DNA from: Prochloron sp. SulCav_FS08_3_32_3330
GTDB taxonomy: Bacteria; Cyanobacteriota; Cyanobacteriia; Cyanobacteriales; DYNF01
Length of the DNA stretch: 38,278 nt
Reading direction: 5' to 3'
Assembly: GCA_020721205.1 (NCBI GenBank)
Contig: DYNF01000015.1
Span: 1-38,278 of the forward strand
The translations under genes were made by a program, and so were the position numbers. Below, piece by piece: positions 17,701 to 27,262 of the stretch. A model generated the notes under the pieces. It worked only from the letters and a program-made list of their open reading frames with translations, was not told the origin of the DNA and searched no databases. Each line of letters begins with the position of its first letter. The stretch's first letter is position 1.

Positions 17701-20700
17701 CTATTCTAAACTTTTTTGATCTTCATCCATTAATGTTTCCAATTTTTGGATCAAAATTTGTGCATTTGGTTCTTTATAAATACCTATATGAGTGCCGGAA
17801 ATCTCTAAAATATTAATCTTTTCATCAGTTAATTTTTGCCAAGTATTACTATGAGAAAAATTAGCCTCTTTTGCTTCAATAAATATCATTTTACCATAAT
17901 ATTTTTCAGGTTTATAAGCTTTTTGTAGTTGACTATGATATTGCAAAATATCATGAACAATTAAATCATCAACATTGAATATTTGTTTCCCAAAAAACTT
18001 TTTAGATTTTTTAGATAACAAATGTTTAAGTGTAGAAATTTTCCAGCCCAAAATTTCCGTAATATAAACTAACCCTAACTTTCTGGATCTTTTAATATGT
18101 CTTAATAATCGTTTATTTAGACTCAATTTTGGATATTTTGACAAGGGATTAGAGGTATCTAACAGAATTAAATGCTCAACTTTTTTACCCATTGCTGTTA
18201 GTTTGTGAGCCATTTCATAAGCAACAAGTCCACCAAAAGAAATCCCTAATAAAGAATAAGTATCCTCTGGTTGAAACTTCAATAAAGCATCTACATATTG
18301 ACTAGCTAAACTTTCCACAGTAAAACCTGAATCCTCAAAGAAATTAATTTTATTAGTCATTAAACTTGCCACTAATTCCCCTAAATTAGAGACAGAATAT
18401 AAAGTATATTTACTGTCTAAATATTGGACAAAAGGACGTAATAAAGGGGGTTCTTCAATATGAATAAAATAAAGAGGAATTGTTCCTGTTTTACGAATAG
18501 ATTTAATCTCTACAGGAAAGGGTGAATCTGAGTTTTTTTCACTTAAGAAAGGGTGTTCTATCTCATTAGCTAATTCGGCAATTGTGGGAGTTTGTAAAAT
18601 TTGACGCAAAGGGAGATCAATTTTCAATTGTTGTTGAATTTTAACAATAAGTTGAATTGCTAATAATGATTGACCTCCTATGTCAAAAAAGTTATCATTA
18701 ATGCTTACTTTATCTAATTTCAACACTTCTTGCCAAATTTTTCCTAATTCAATTTCTAAGGTATTTCTGGGAGCAATAAAGCTTTTTTCTGATTGGTTTT
18801 CTCTGGTTTTTAATATTTCTAATGTCTGACGATTAATTTGTCCATTAGCTAATAAGGGTAAAGAGTCTAAAAAGACAATTTTAGAAGGTAAAATTAAGGA
18901 GGATAAATGTTGGTTAAGATAAGCAAAAATTTCTTTTTCTGTTAATTTTTCCCCTGATTTAGTGACAAGATAAGCGATTAATTCTTTGTCTATAAAAATA
19001 TCTTTTAAGTCTTCTTGTAGAATAACTACAGCTTGATCTATTTGAGGATGTTGTTGTAAAATTAATTCAATTTCTTCTGGTTGAATACGCAAACCATTAA
19101 ATTTAATTTGCTGATCTATTCTTCCCCGAAATTCAATATTTCCATCGGCTAAATAACGGGCAATATCTCCCGTTTGATAGAGTTTTTCATCGGCATTAAA
19201 GGGATTATCAATAAATTTTTCTGTTGTTAATAAATCATCCTGATCATAACCTTGAGTAATGCCTATTCCTCCTAAATAAAGTTGTCCGGGTACTCCCACC
19301 GGAATGGGGTTTTTATTGCTATCTAAAATGTAAACTTTTGTATTAGCAACTGGTTTCCCCATAGGCAAATTTAAGGGAAGTTTTTGATTAACAAAATCTG
19401 ATTTTAACTCATAAGTTAAAGCTGTCATTGTGCTTTCTGCTGTACCATAAGCATTTAATAAAATCGGAAATTCACCTATTGCTTGAATCCAAGTTTGATC
19501 AGCGATCGGTGATAATTTTTCTCCCCCTACCATGATTAAACGTAAATCTTTTGATAAATTAGATTTAACGGTGGTTAAATCTTTCAGCATTTGATAGAAA
19601 AATGTTGTCGGTATGTTCAGAATATTGATTTTTTCTTGTTTAATTGCTTGGCAAAATTCTTTAATTGAGGATACTTCTTGAATTGTTTTTAAAACTAAAG
19701 TTGATCCTGTTAATAAAGAGGGAAAAATTGCTTCTATAATATTACTAAAAGATTGAACTCCAAGATGTAAAATTCTTTCTTTTGCTGTTAATTTTAATGT
19801 ATCAGCTAGGGCATAACTTTGAGCCATAATATTTTGATGGGAAATAATTACGCCTTTTTGTTTACTATCATAAGTGGAAATATAGCTGATCCAAGCTGTA
19901 TTTTGAGGTGTTATTTCCCAAGAAATATTCTCAGTATTTTGTTGATTAATTACCCTTTGATCCTTATCTAAATTAATAATTGTTAAGTCACTTTCTGAAA
20001 ATTCAGATTTTAAGTTATCTACTGTTATTAAAAATGATGTATGAGAGACTTTTAATATTTCATTTTTACGATTAGCTAAATCAGAAATTTCTAAGGGAAT
20101 GACAATTCCTCCTACTTTTAAAATTCCTAAAATTGTGATCATCATTACAGGAGATTGGTCTAAACAAATTGCTACTTTAGTTTGCTTTTTAACGCCTAAA
20201 GATTGAAGATAATAAGCTAATTGATTCGCTTTTTGATTCAATTCTTGATAGGTTAATTTTTCCTTATTAATAATAACCGCTATTTGTTCAGGATTATCTT
20301 TAACTTTTGCTTCTATTTGTTGAGCAATATTTGTAATTTTTGGTAATGCTAAATCCGTTTGATTCCATTCTATTAATAACTGTTCTTTTTCTTGTTGATT
20401 TAAAAGAGGAATTTCTGTGATTTTTTGATCAGGATTCATCGCAATATGATGTAATAAATTAGCAAAACAATTCATTAGATTTTGCATAAAACTTTCCTGA
20501 AATAAATCAGAATTATACACAAAAATTGTTCTGAGTCCTAAGTCTGTATCCCTCATTACTAACATCAAATCAAACTTTGTTTGTCCTACTGAAACATAGC
20601 CAAATAAAGAGCGAATCGTCACTTGAGGTAGTTTGACTACAGATAAAGATTGATTTCCCTTCCATGGCGGATTAAGGGCAAATATTGTTTGTAATAAGGG

Positions 20701-21954
20701 TGAACGAGTACGATTTACCTCTAAATTAGAACCTTCTAATAGCTCATTAAATGGCACATTATAATTGGCATCTGCTCCTAAAACTGACTCATTAATTTGT
20801 TTTAATAAATCTCGAAAGGTTAAATCCTTTGATAAAGAAGTAATAATCGGTAAAGTTTTCGTAAAAGGTCCGATCATTTTTTCTAATTCCTCTTGTTTTC
20901 GTCCCGCATGAGAAAAATTAACTAAAATATCCGATTGTTGAGCATAACGATATAATAAAAGTTTAAACCCTGCTAAAAGTGTCATAAAGAGAGTACAGCC
21001 TGACTTTTGACTCAGATCATTGAGATTATCAGCTAAAGATTTAGGTAACATTGTATAACAACGCTCACAAGGATAAGTAGTTCCTAAAGGGCGAGGATAG
21101 TCTGTGGGCATTTCCAGAAAAGGTAATTTTTCTCCTAAGACTTTTTTCCAATATTCTACGGTGGAATCTAATAAATGATTTTTAATTAACTCATTATTCC
21201 AGTGAATATAATCTTCATAAGTTACAGGTAAATCAGGCAGAGGTGAAGGTTTATTTTGAGAAAAAGCGGCATAAATATCTATTAAATCCCTCATAAATAT
21301 TTCCACAGATGCACCATCACAAACAATACGATGAACATTAAAAATTAAAACATTATTATTTGATGCTAAACAAAGAATTTTTAAAGAGACTAAAGGACCT
21401 TTAATTAAGTCAAAAGAATTTCTAATTTCCTGATTTGCTATCTTTTTAGCTTCAACTTCTCTTTGATCTTCGGGAAAATTTTGTAGATCAATAACTTCGA
21501 TTGGTAAAGTTAATTCAGGAATAATAATTTTGCTTGGTTGCCCATTAATTGTAGGAAAAATTGTTCTTAAAATTTCATGTCTTCGCAAAATTTCGTTTTG
21601 ACTTTTTTCTAATATTTGTAAATCTAATTCGCCTTCAAAATTAAAAACGTAAGGCATATTATTAAGAGGACTATCCGGTTCTAATTGATGTTGTAACCAG
21701 AAAGTTTTTTGAGAAGCTGATAAAGGAAGTTCATCGGTTCGTTCAACTTTTTTAATCGAGGGAAATTGAGTTTTATTTAATTCTTGGAGATTTTTTAAAA
21801 AAGCAATTATTTCTAATTTTTTCTCTTTCAATTCTGCTTTAATTTCTGGTGTTAAAGCTCCTTTCCCCGCACGATAACGTAGGGCATCTTCTTCTACCCA
21901 TAATTTAATCCCTAAATTGTTTAATTCTAAGATTAATTGATCAATAGTTTTCAT
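17701..21954 (-). CDS. Terminal NRPS module TubC_N-C*-A*-PCP-TE with degenerate C and A domains
   Basis: 1417 aa. TubC_N docking (1-55, IDQLILELNNLGIKLWVEED), C (about 70-500), A (about 520-1050), PCP (IGGQSLL, Ser ~1094), TE (about 1150-1417; GISFGG Ser ~1240, LLDTSNP, GTHIGI). The C motif reads HRIVCDG at 208-214, with Arg209 (codon cgt) replacing the catalytic second His. In the A domain the P-loop-like TSGSTGxPKG is replaced by ISTYDSKQKG (~691), the A4 Asp is absent (SFSNIIEAI), A5 reads YGTAEST for YGPTE(S/T)T, and the A10 lysine motif NGKxDRKAL reads NGQINRQTL. PCP and TE look functional. The module may thus serve as a docking, carrier and release unit rather than adding a residue. The frame is uninterrupted. 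It ends the right arm. Confidence 0.9.
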   Translation of the reverse strand: MKTIDQLILELNNLGIKLWVEEDALRYRAGKGALTPEIKAELKEKKLEIIAFLKNLQELNKTQFPSIKKVERTDELPLSASQKTFWLQHQLEPDSPLNNMPYVFNFEGELDLQILEKSQNEILRRHEILRTIFPTINGQPSKIIIPELTLPIEVIDLQNFPEDQREVEAKKIANQEIRNSFDLIKGPLVSLKILCLASNNNVLIFNVHRIVCDGASVEIFMRDLIDIYAAFSQNKPSPLPDLPVTYEDYIHWNNELIKNHLLDSTVEYWKKVLGEKLPFLEMPTDYPRPLGTTYPCERCYTMLPKSLADNLNDLSQKSGCTLFMTLLAGFKLLLYRYAQQSDILVNFSHAGRKQEELEKMIGPFTKTLPIITSLSKDLTFRDLLKQINESVLGADANYNVPFNELLEGSNLEVNRTRSPLLQTIFALNPPWKGNQSLSVVKLPQVTIRSLFGYVSVGQTKFDLMLVMRDTDLGLRTIFVYNSDLFQESFMQNLMNCFANLLHHIAMNPDQKITEIPLLNQQEKEQLLIEWNQTDLALPKITNIAQQIEAKVKDNPEQIAVIINKEKLTYQELNQKANQLAYYLQSLGVKKQTKVAICLDQSPVMMITILGILKVGGIVIPLEISDLANRKNEILKVSHTSFLITVDNLKSEFSESDLTIINLDKDQRVINQQNTENISWEITPQNTAWISYISTYDSKQKGVIISHQNIMAQSYALADTLKLTAKERILHLGVQSFSNIIEAIFPSLLTGSTLVLKTIQEVSSIKEFCQAIKQEKINILNIPTTFFYQMLKDLTTVKSNLSKDLRLIMVGGEKLSPIADQTWIQAIGEFPILLNAYGTAESTMTALTYELKSDFVNQKLPLNLPMGKPVANTKVYILDSNKNPIPVGVPGQLYLGGIGITQGYDQDDLLTTEKFIDNPFNADEKLYQTGDIARYLADGNIEFRGRIDQQIKFNGLRIQPEEIELILQQHPQIDQAVVILQEDLKDIFIDKELIAYLVTKSGEKLTEKEIFAYLNQHLSSLILPSKIVFLDSLPLLANGQINRQTLEILKTRENQSEKSFIAPRNTLEIELGKIWQEVLKLDKVSINDNFFDIGGQSLLAIQLIVKIQQQLKIDLPLRQILQTPTIAELANEIEHPFLSEKNSDSPFPVEIKSIRKTGTIPLYFIHIEEPPLLRPFVQYLDSKYTLYSVSNLGELVASLMTNKINFFEDSGFTVESLASQYVDALLKFQPEDTYSLLGISFGGLVAYEMAHKLTAMGKKVEHLILLDTSNPLSKYPKLSLNKRLLRHIKRSRKLGLVYITEILGWKISTLKHLLSKKSKKFFGKQIFNVDDLIVHDILQYHSQLQKAYKPEKYYGKMIFIEAKEANFSHSNTWQKLTDEKINILEISGTHIGIYKEPNAQILIQKLETLMDEDQKSLE

Positions 21955-22048
21955 GATAAATATGTTAAATTTTAGTGCAATTTATTAAATGTTTTATATT
22001 CGATTAATGATAACACTTTGAAATAAATTTCAAAGCTCATAGCCAAAG

Positions 22049-22233
22049 CAGGGCGTTTTCATTCTCCAAAAAGCAACGGGTTGAAACCCGTTGCTACATA
22101 AGCAAAACCTGCCTACGCAGGTTGAATTTTTTTAATATTAGTTAATATTTAATCATAAAACCCGTGAAGACGGGTTTTGTTTGGGTAGCAACGGGTTTTA
22201 ACCCGTTGCAAAAAAAAGAATGAAAACGCCCTG
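22049..22233. mobile_element. MITE-like element, copy 2
   Basis: 185 bp bounded by perfect inverted repeats cagggcgttttcattct (22049-22065) and agaatgaaaacgccctg (22217-22233). It is flanked by a 10-bp direct repeat atagccaaag (22039-22048 and 22234-22243). The interior is closely related to copy 1 and has the same four hairpins. Base changes in the first and last stems relative to copy 1 are matched on both arms. It lies between the genes at 22336-25611 and 17701-21954 of the right arm, so it would be transcribed if these form one operon. Confidence 0.88.
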
Positions 22234-22297
22234 ATAGCCAAAGTCGGCTAAAGCGACTAATTTTGATTATTAACGATTAACTTAAAAACTAATAACT

Positions 22298-22334
22298 ATT
22301 CACTGGTAACTGGTAACTGGTAACTGATAACTGA
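22298..22334. repeat. Heptamer short tandem repeat (ctggtaa)
   Basis: About four copies of ctggtaa with one variant (ctgataa) lie immediately 3' of the stop of the C-A-PCP gene (minus strand). The same motif family occurs inside the coding region of the right hybrid at 29437-29493. Such 7-bp tandem repeats are typical of cyanobacterial genomes. Confidence 0.75.
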
Positions 22335-22335
22335 T

Positions 22336-25300
22336 TTAAACTTCTCCTTCTTCCTCATCTTCATCTAAAGGAAGATCGGTAATTTTTTGAGCAGATTGAG
22401 CTACTAAACGGATTGTTTCGACTCGTTGAGCTAATTCTGCAATAGTAGGAATTTCAAATAAAGTTCTTAAGGGAAAATTAAGATCAAAAGCTTTAGAAAG
22501 ACGGGCAATCATTTTTGTCCCTAATAAAGAATGACCTCCTAATTCAAAGAAATTGTTATGAATACCTACTTTTTCTAAGCCGAGAACTTCCACCCAAATT
22601 TGAGCAATTTTTTCCTCATTTTCATTGCGTGGTGCGACTAAATTACTAGCTAATTCTGCAAGGAAAACTTCTGGTTTTGGTAAAGCTTTTCGATCTATTT
22701 TACCATTAGGAGTTAAGGGTAAACTATCCAATTTAATGAATAAAGAAGATACCATATAAGCGGGTAATTTTTGACTTAAAAATTGCCGAATTTGGCTGTT
22801 AAAATTGTTTTGTTCTTCCCCAGAAATTACTTTTTGAGGTATATAATAAGCAACTAAACTTTTTAGTCCTGTTTTATCTTCATAAACCGTTGTGACACCT
22901 TCTTTAATTTCAGAGTATTGAGATAAAGCGGCATCAATTTCTCCTAATTCAATTCGGAAACCCCGTACTTTAACCTGATAATCACTCCGTCCTAAACACT
23001 CGATTTGACCATTGGGCAACCAACGAGCTAAATCTCCGGTTTTATATAAACGAGATTGGGGATCATTGCTCAAGGGATTAACAATAAATTTTTCTGAGTT
23101 TAATTCAGGACGGTTGAGATAGCCCCGTGCTAGTCCATCTCCCCCAATATGTAATTCTCCGGCTACGCCAATGGGTACAAGTTGTAAATTCTGATCTAAA
23201 ATCAAAATCTGAGTATTTAATAGAGGACGACCGATGGAAATAGGATAATTTGCTGATTCAATTTGACAGGTAGTTGACCAAACTGTGGTTTCTGTCGGTC
23301 CGTAAAGATTCCAAATACATGAGGATTTATCCATTAATTGCTCAACTAAGGCGGGGGGTAAACTTTCTCCGCCACAGAAAACTCTTAAGTTTTGTGAGCC
23401 TTGCCATTCAGCCTCCAGTAACATTTGCCATGTGGCAGGGGTCGCTTGTACTACTGTTGCCTGAGATTGGCTTAATAATTGACTTAATTGTACACCGTCT
23501 CTTGCGACTTCACTACTGGCTATAACCACTGAAGCACCTACCGTTAAGGGCAAATAAAGCTCTAAAACGGAGATATCAAAAGAAATAGTAGTCACAGCCA
23601 CTAAAGTATCATCAGTGCTTAAGCCGGGCTGATTTTTGACGGATGTTAAAAAGTTTACCACTGAACTATGGTTCAATTGTACTCCTTTAGGTATTCCTGT
23701 GGAGCCGGAAGTATAGATAATATAAGCTAAATTTTGCGAGGTTAAACCATTAGAAACTAGGGAATTTGTAGAGGAAATTTCCGTAATTTTACTCCAATCT
23801 TGATCTATAGAAACTAATTCTACATTATGTTTAAATGGGGGTAAAATTACTTTTAAATTTTCTTGAGTTACTAATACTGATAATTGGGAATCTTCTACCA
23901 TTAAACTTAATCTTTCTAGGGGATAAGTGGGATCAATAGGTATATAACAACCGCCTGATTTTAAGATACCTAAAAGTCCGATCATCATTTCGAGCGATCG
24001 CTCGATACAAATACCCACTTTACTATCAGGTTTTACTCCTAAAGTTTGTAAATAAATTGCTAATTGATTCGCTTTTTCATTTAATTCTTGATAAGTTAAT
24101 TTTTGATCAGCAAAAATTACCGCAATTTTCTCAGGAGTTTTCGTTACTTGTTCTTCAAATAATTGATGTAAACAAAGATTAGGATAATCACCTTTAGTAA
24201 CTTGATTCCATTGTTGTAATAATTGTTTTTCCGATTCAGTTAATAAAGGTAATTGAGAAATTTTTAAATCAGGATGATCTACAATTCCTGTTAATAAAGT
24301 TTCAAATTCTGCTAAACGATTACGAATAGTTTGAGCGTCAAAAAGATTGGTATTATATTGACATTCTAAGATAATCTTTTGATTAATAACTGTCGCATTG
24401 ATAAACATTTCAAAGTTTTCAAAAGAGCGAGGATTAGAAGAAACTTCTACTTCTAAATCATCAAAAGTAAAGCCTTTTCCTTCCACATCTTGATCAATAT
24501 TGAACATCAATGAAACCAAAGGAATACGACTAGGATCACGATGAATTGGTAATTTTTGAATTAAACGACCAAAAGTAAATTCTTGATGATCATAAGCATC
24601 TAAAATTGCTCCCTTTCTTACTTTTAAATATTCACTAAAAGTTTGATTTGACGCAATTTTGGCACGAATTGGTAATAAATTAACACAATGACCCACTAAA
24701 TTATACTTACCCGAAGAAGCTTGTCCGGCGGCGGGAACGCCTACAGTAATATCATCTTGCCCTGTAATTCTGTGTAAGAAAACCTCAAATCCGGCTAATA
24801 AAGTAGTCATAAAACTACAACCAAGTTTTGCCCCATATTGTTTAAGATTTTTAACTAAAGTATTAGGTAAAACCCAATCTTCACGAGTAGAATTAAATGT
24901 TCTAAAAGGAGGGCGAGGGCGATCGGTAGGAAAATCTAAAACAGGGATAGAATCAGAAAATTGTTTAAGCCAAAATTCTTCCGTTGCATTTCCTTCTAAA
25001 TTATGACTTTTTTCCTGTTCTAAAGAAGCATATTCACTAAAAGATTCTGCTTTTTCTAGTTGGGGATCAATACCTTGTTTAAAAGCAGAATAGATATTGC
25101 CTAAATCACCAATTAAAATCCACCATGACCAACCATCACAAACTATATGATGTGCTGTTAAAAATACAAAATAGACTTGATTTTGTCCTTGAATAATTTG
25201 CGCTCTAAATAAAGGACCTTGTTCTAAATTAAAGGGTTCTTCTACTACTTGTTTTTTAAGTTTAGCAATTTGATTTTCCCGTTCTTGATCACTTAAATTT

Positions 25301-25611
25301 GATAAATCAATAACAGGAATTTCAATCGTTAAAGAGGGAGCAATACATAAATTTGTCCCATCTTTACTAAAAGTTATTCTGAGAGATTCATGTCTTTGTA
25401 TTAAAGCCTGAATTGATTTTTTTAATAGTTCTAAATCCAGATTACCTGTTAATTTAATAGAGGATGATTCATTATAGGAAAGATTAGCCTCATCTCCCAT
25501 TTGTACCGATGCCCAAACTTCTTTTTGAGACTCGGTAGCGGGGGCTGTTAAAAGGATTTCACCTTCAGCAAAGGGATCAAAATCTACGGCGGTATAATTT
25601 GAGTTTGTCAT
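22336..25611 (-). CDS. NRPS module C-A-PCP (right arm), glycine-like code
   Basis: 1091 aa. The leader FDPFAEGEILL is followed by C (about 15-455; HHIVCDGWSWW near 155), A (about 480-990; YTSGSTGIPKG ~636, KVRGFRIELGEID, NGKIDRKAL) and PCP (LGGHSLL, Ser ~1028). The acidic tail LPLDEDEEEGEV follows. The hand-read code D-I-L-Q-F-G-L-V-W-K is nearest the glycine type. The A core is strikingly like that of the left hybrid (both have IESANYPISIG and NGQIECLGR). In the predicted order it receives the chain from the AMT-containing hybrid and passes it through its acidic tail to the TubC_N domain of the next protein. It sits between the MITE at 22049 and the toxin gene at 25696. Confidence 0.92.
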   Translation of the reverse strand: MTNSNYTAVDFDPFAEGEILLTAPATESQKEVWASVQMGDEANLSYNESSSIKLTGNLDLELLKKSIQALIQRHESLRITFSKDGTNLCIAPSLTIEIPVIDLSNLSDQERENQIAKLKKQVVEEPFNLEQGPLFRAQIIQGQNQVYFVFLTAHHIVCDGWSWWILIGDLGNIYSAFKQGIDPQLEKAESFSEYASLEQEKSHNLEGNATEEFWLKQFSDSIPVLDFPTDRPRPPFRTFNSTREDWVLPNTLVKNLKQYGAKLGCSFMTTLLAGFEVFLHRITGQDDITVGVPAAGQASSGKYNLVGHCVNLLPIRAKIASNQTFSEYLKVRKGAILDAYDHQEFTFGRLIQKLPIHRDPSRIPLVSLMFNIDQDVEGKGFTFDDLEVEVSSNPRSFENFEMFINATVINQKIILECQYNTNLFDAQTIRNRLAEFETLLTGIVDHPDLKISQLPLLTESEKQLLQQWNQVTKGDYPNLCLHQLFEEQVTKTPEKIAVIFADQKLTYQELNEKANQLAIYLQTLGVKPDSKVGICIERSLEMMIGLLGILKSGGCYIPIDPTYPLERLSLMVEDSQLSVLVTQENLKVILPPFKHNVELVSIDQDWSKITEISSTNSLVSNGLTSQNLAYIIYTSGSTGIPKGVQLNHSSVVNFLTSVKNQPGLSTDDTLVAVTTISFDISVLELYLPLTVGASVVIASSEVARDGVQLSQLLSQSQATVVQATPATWQMLLEAEWQGSQNLRVFCGGESLPPALVEQLMDKSSCIWNLYGPTETTVWSTTCQIESANYPISIGRPLLNTQILILDQNLQLVPIGVAGELHIGGDGLARGYLNRPELNSEKFIVNPLSNDPQSRLYKTGDLARWLPNGQIECLGRSDYQVKVRGFRIELGEIDAALSQYSEIKEGVTTVYEDKTGLKSLVAYYIPQKVISGEEQNNFNSQIRQFLSQKLPAYMVSSLFIKLDSLPLTPNGKIDRKALPKPEVFLAELASNLVAPRNENEEKIAQIWVEVLGLEKVGIHNNFFELGGHSLLGTKMIARLSKAFDLNFPLRTLFEIPTIAELAQRVETIRLVAQSAQKITDLPLDEDEEEGEV

Positions 25612-25695
25612 AGTTTTAAAATTGTAATTTTTAAAGGGGATTTTGTTGATTATTTTATATAAAAATAGCTAGTTAACTATTATTAGGTTATCAAT

Positions 25696-26043
25696 TTATA
25701 GCCCTAAACAGTAACGAATTGCTGTTTCAATTTCGAGCATTTTGGGTTGATAAATTTTTCCTGCTGGAGTTTCAGAAAAACGATTTTTATCTAAGGAACG
25801 TATTTGAAAACAGAGAAAAACTGTTTCTATTGATAGTCCACTTTCTTCAGCAGAAATACGAACATTTGTAGGATAATCACGGTTAATATTTTCACCTTTT
25901 GTTCCTACAATAACAGTAATAACTAAAGGTAATTGATTAATAGAATCAATTGATAAAACTAAAACTGGTCTTTGTCCTGCTTGTTCCCTTCCCTGTACTG
26001 GATTAAGATTAACAAAATAGATTTCACCTCGTTGAATTGTCAT
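25696..26043 (-). CDS. Type II toxin, MazF/PemK family endoribonuclease
   Basis: 115 aa. It has the MazF/PemK fold signatures RGEIYFVNLNPVQGREQ, GQRPVLVLS, and the later FQIRSLDKNRF corresponding to the family QIRxxDxxRL block. The family cleaves mRNA at short sites. It overlaps the upstream antitoxin by 4 bases (ATGA), the standard translational coupling of such pairs. It lies inside the right arm between two biosynthetic genes on the same strand. Length and motifs are complete, so it is probably active. Confidence 0.9.
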   Translation of the reverse strand: MTIQRGEIYFVNLNPVQGREQAGQRPVLVLSIDSINQLPLVITVIVGTKGENINRDYPTNVRISAEESGLSIETVFLCFQIRSLDKNRFSETPAGKIYQPKMLEIETAIRYCLGL

Positions 26044-26255
26044 AAATTGCTTAATCCATCCATTTCAGTAATTTTAAATTCTTGTTCAATCTGCATAATT
26101 TCAGATTGAATTGTTGGATCATTTGCCATATTTTCTAATTGATTTGTTAAATTAGAAATATTTATTTCTATTTCTTGATCTCCATAAGTAGCTTTAAGAT
26201 TTTCTAAAAAACTTTGATCTAGTTTATTAGCTTTGATCCGATAAGTAGTGGACAT
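26040..26255 (-). CDS. Antitoxin partner of the MazF-type toxin
   Basis: 71 aa. It is assigned as antitoxin from position (directly upstream, 4-base overlap), size and acidic composition. The N-terminus (TYRIKANKLDQSFLENLKATYGDQEIEI) fits small cyanobacterial antitoxin-like proteins, while the C-terminal half (EIMQIEQEFKITEMDGL) would be the toxin-binding tail. I see no clear AbrB or ribbon-helix-helix signature. The ribosome site AAAGGAG is good (complement at 26267-26273). Confidence 0.78.
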   Translation of the reverse strand: MSTTYRIKANKLDQSFLENLKATYGDQEIEINISNLTNQLENMANDPTIQSEIMQIEQEFKITEMDGLSNL

Positions 26256-26313
26256 TTTTACACATTCTCCTTTCGAGATAATTTTGATTTAAAGATTAAT
26301 AATCCTTAAATAT

Positions 26314-27120
26314 TTATGACTTTTTCTTGAAATAAAATCCAGAATAACCATCTACAAAATATTCAGGATAAAAAGGAATAAAACAAGTGCGATCATTTTT
26401 CCAACTATCAATTAATTCATAACCTAAACTACAAATTTCATTAACAAATTGAGTTCGATTTTGAATTTTATAGGGGACGGCTGATGAACCTAAATTTTGC
26501 AAGGTAATATACTCTTTTTCCTCATGGAAGGGAACTCTTTGTACAAAAAGATATTGAGGTTTAAAATTAGATTCCTCCATAATTTTTGCTAAGGATTTTT
26601 CTAAATATTGTAATGTTCCACAAGTGAGTAAAATATCTGGATTTTTGACTTCTTTTAAATCAGAAGTAAAGGATAATTGTTGAGTTTGATCAGCTTTTTT
26701 TGCTAATTTTTCTCCCGCTTTTACTGCTTCTGGTAGTTCATAAACAATCCAGCTAAAATCATCTGGATAATTAATATATTTTCGATAAGTATAGTAACTT
26801 AATCCCACATTTCCTCCTAAATCTAAAAGAGTTAATCCATTTAAGACAATAGATTCTAACCAAAAAATTACGGGATAATCTTCATCATTAAATTTTTCTT
26901 TTAAATCTTTGCCTAATTCTACCTCTTTTAAAGGCGATTGATAAAGTTCAGGATTATAGTCTTTATTAAATTTTTTTGGTACAGCATTTAACGCTTCTTC
27001 AAAAGAATTAAATACTCCTCGATAAGCATTAATAGTTCTCTCAAAAAGAAGATAATAATGCGTAAAGTTAATCGCAAAATTGATCAGTTTTTTCGCTGTT
27101 TTTTTAATTAATGACGACAT
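26314..27120 (-). CDS. Methyltransferase-like protein, TIGR04325-type
   Basis: 268 aa. A basic N-terminal helix precedes a Rossmann methyltransferase core with the SAM-binding motif LLDLGGNVGLSYY near residue 98, an acidic strand end (WIVYELPEAVKAGEKLA), and DILLTCGTLQYLEKS as the post-II region. This layout resembles the TIGR04325 family of putative methyltransferases often found near polysaccharide or natural-product genes. It lies between the AMT-containing hybrid and the TA pair in the same orientation, so it may tailor the peptide (O- or N-methylation) or be a passenger. Substrate unknown. Confidence 0.7.
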   Translation of the reverse strand: MSSLIKKTAKKLINFAINFTHYYLLFERTINAYRGVFNSFEEALNAVPKKFNKDYNPELYQSPLKEVELGKDLKEKFNDEDYPVIFWLESIVLNGLTLLDLGGNVGLSYYTYRKYINYPDDFSWIVYELPEAVKAGEKLAKKADQTQQLSFTSDLKEVKNPDILLTCGTLQYLEKSLAKIMEESNFKPQYLFVQRVPFHEEKEYITLQNLGSSAVPYKIQNRTQFVNEICSLGYELIDSWKNDRTCFIPFYPEYFVDGYSGFYFKKKS

Positions 27121-27209
27121 AGAAAAATGTTGATAGTGAATAGGGAATAATGAATAATATCAAGTTATTTTTAACTAATAACTAAGTAGGTAGTCATATA
27201 TATAAGTTC

Positions 27210-27255
27210 GTAGTTGGGCTTTAGCCCATCCAATGTAGGGCTAAAGCCCAACTAC
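27210..27255. repeat. Perfect 18-bp stem hairpin repeat
   Basis: The arms gtagttgggctttagccc (27210-27227) and gggctaaagcccaactac (27238-27255) are perfect complements around a 10-base loop. It lies 7 bp past the stop of the right hybrid gene. It shares its outer 9 bp with the hairpin at 297-352. It could stabilise or end the long transcript, although no T-run follows. Confidence 0.75.
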
Positions 27256-27262
27256 AAACTAT

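Noticed and set aside
17701-21954. Calling the terminal right-arm synthetase a pseudogene
   Set aside because: The frame is unbroken over 1417 codons and docking, PCP and TE motifs are intact; only the C and A active sites are degenerate.
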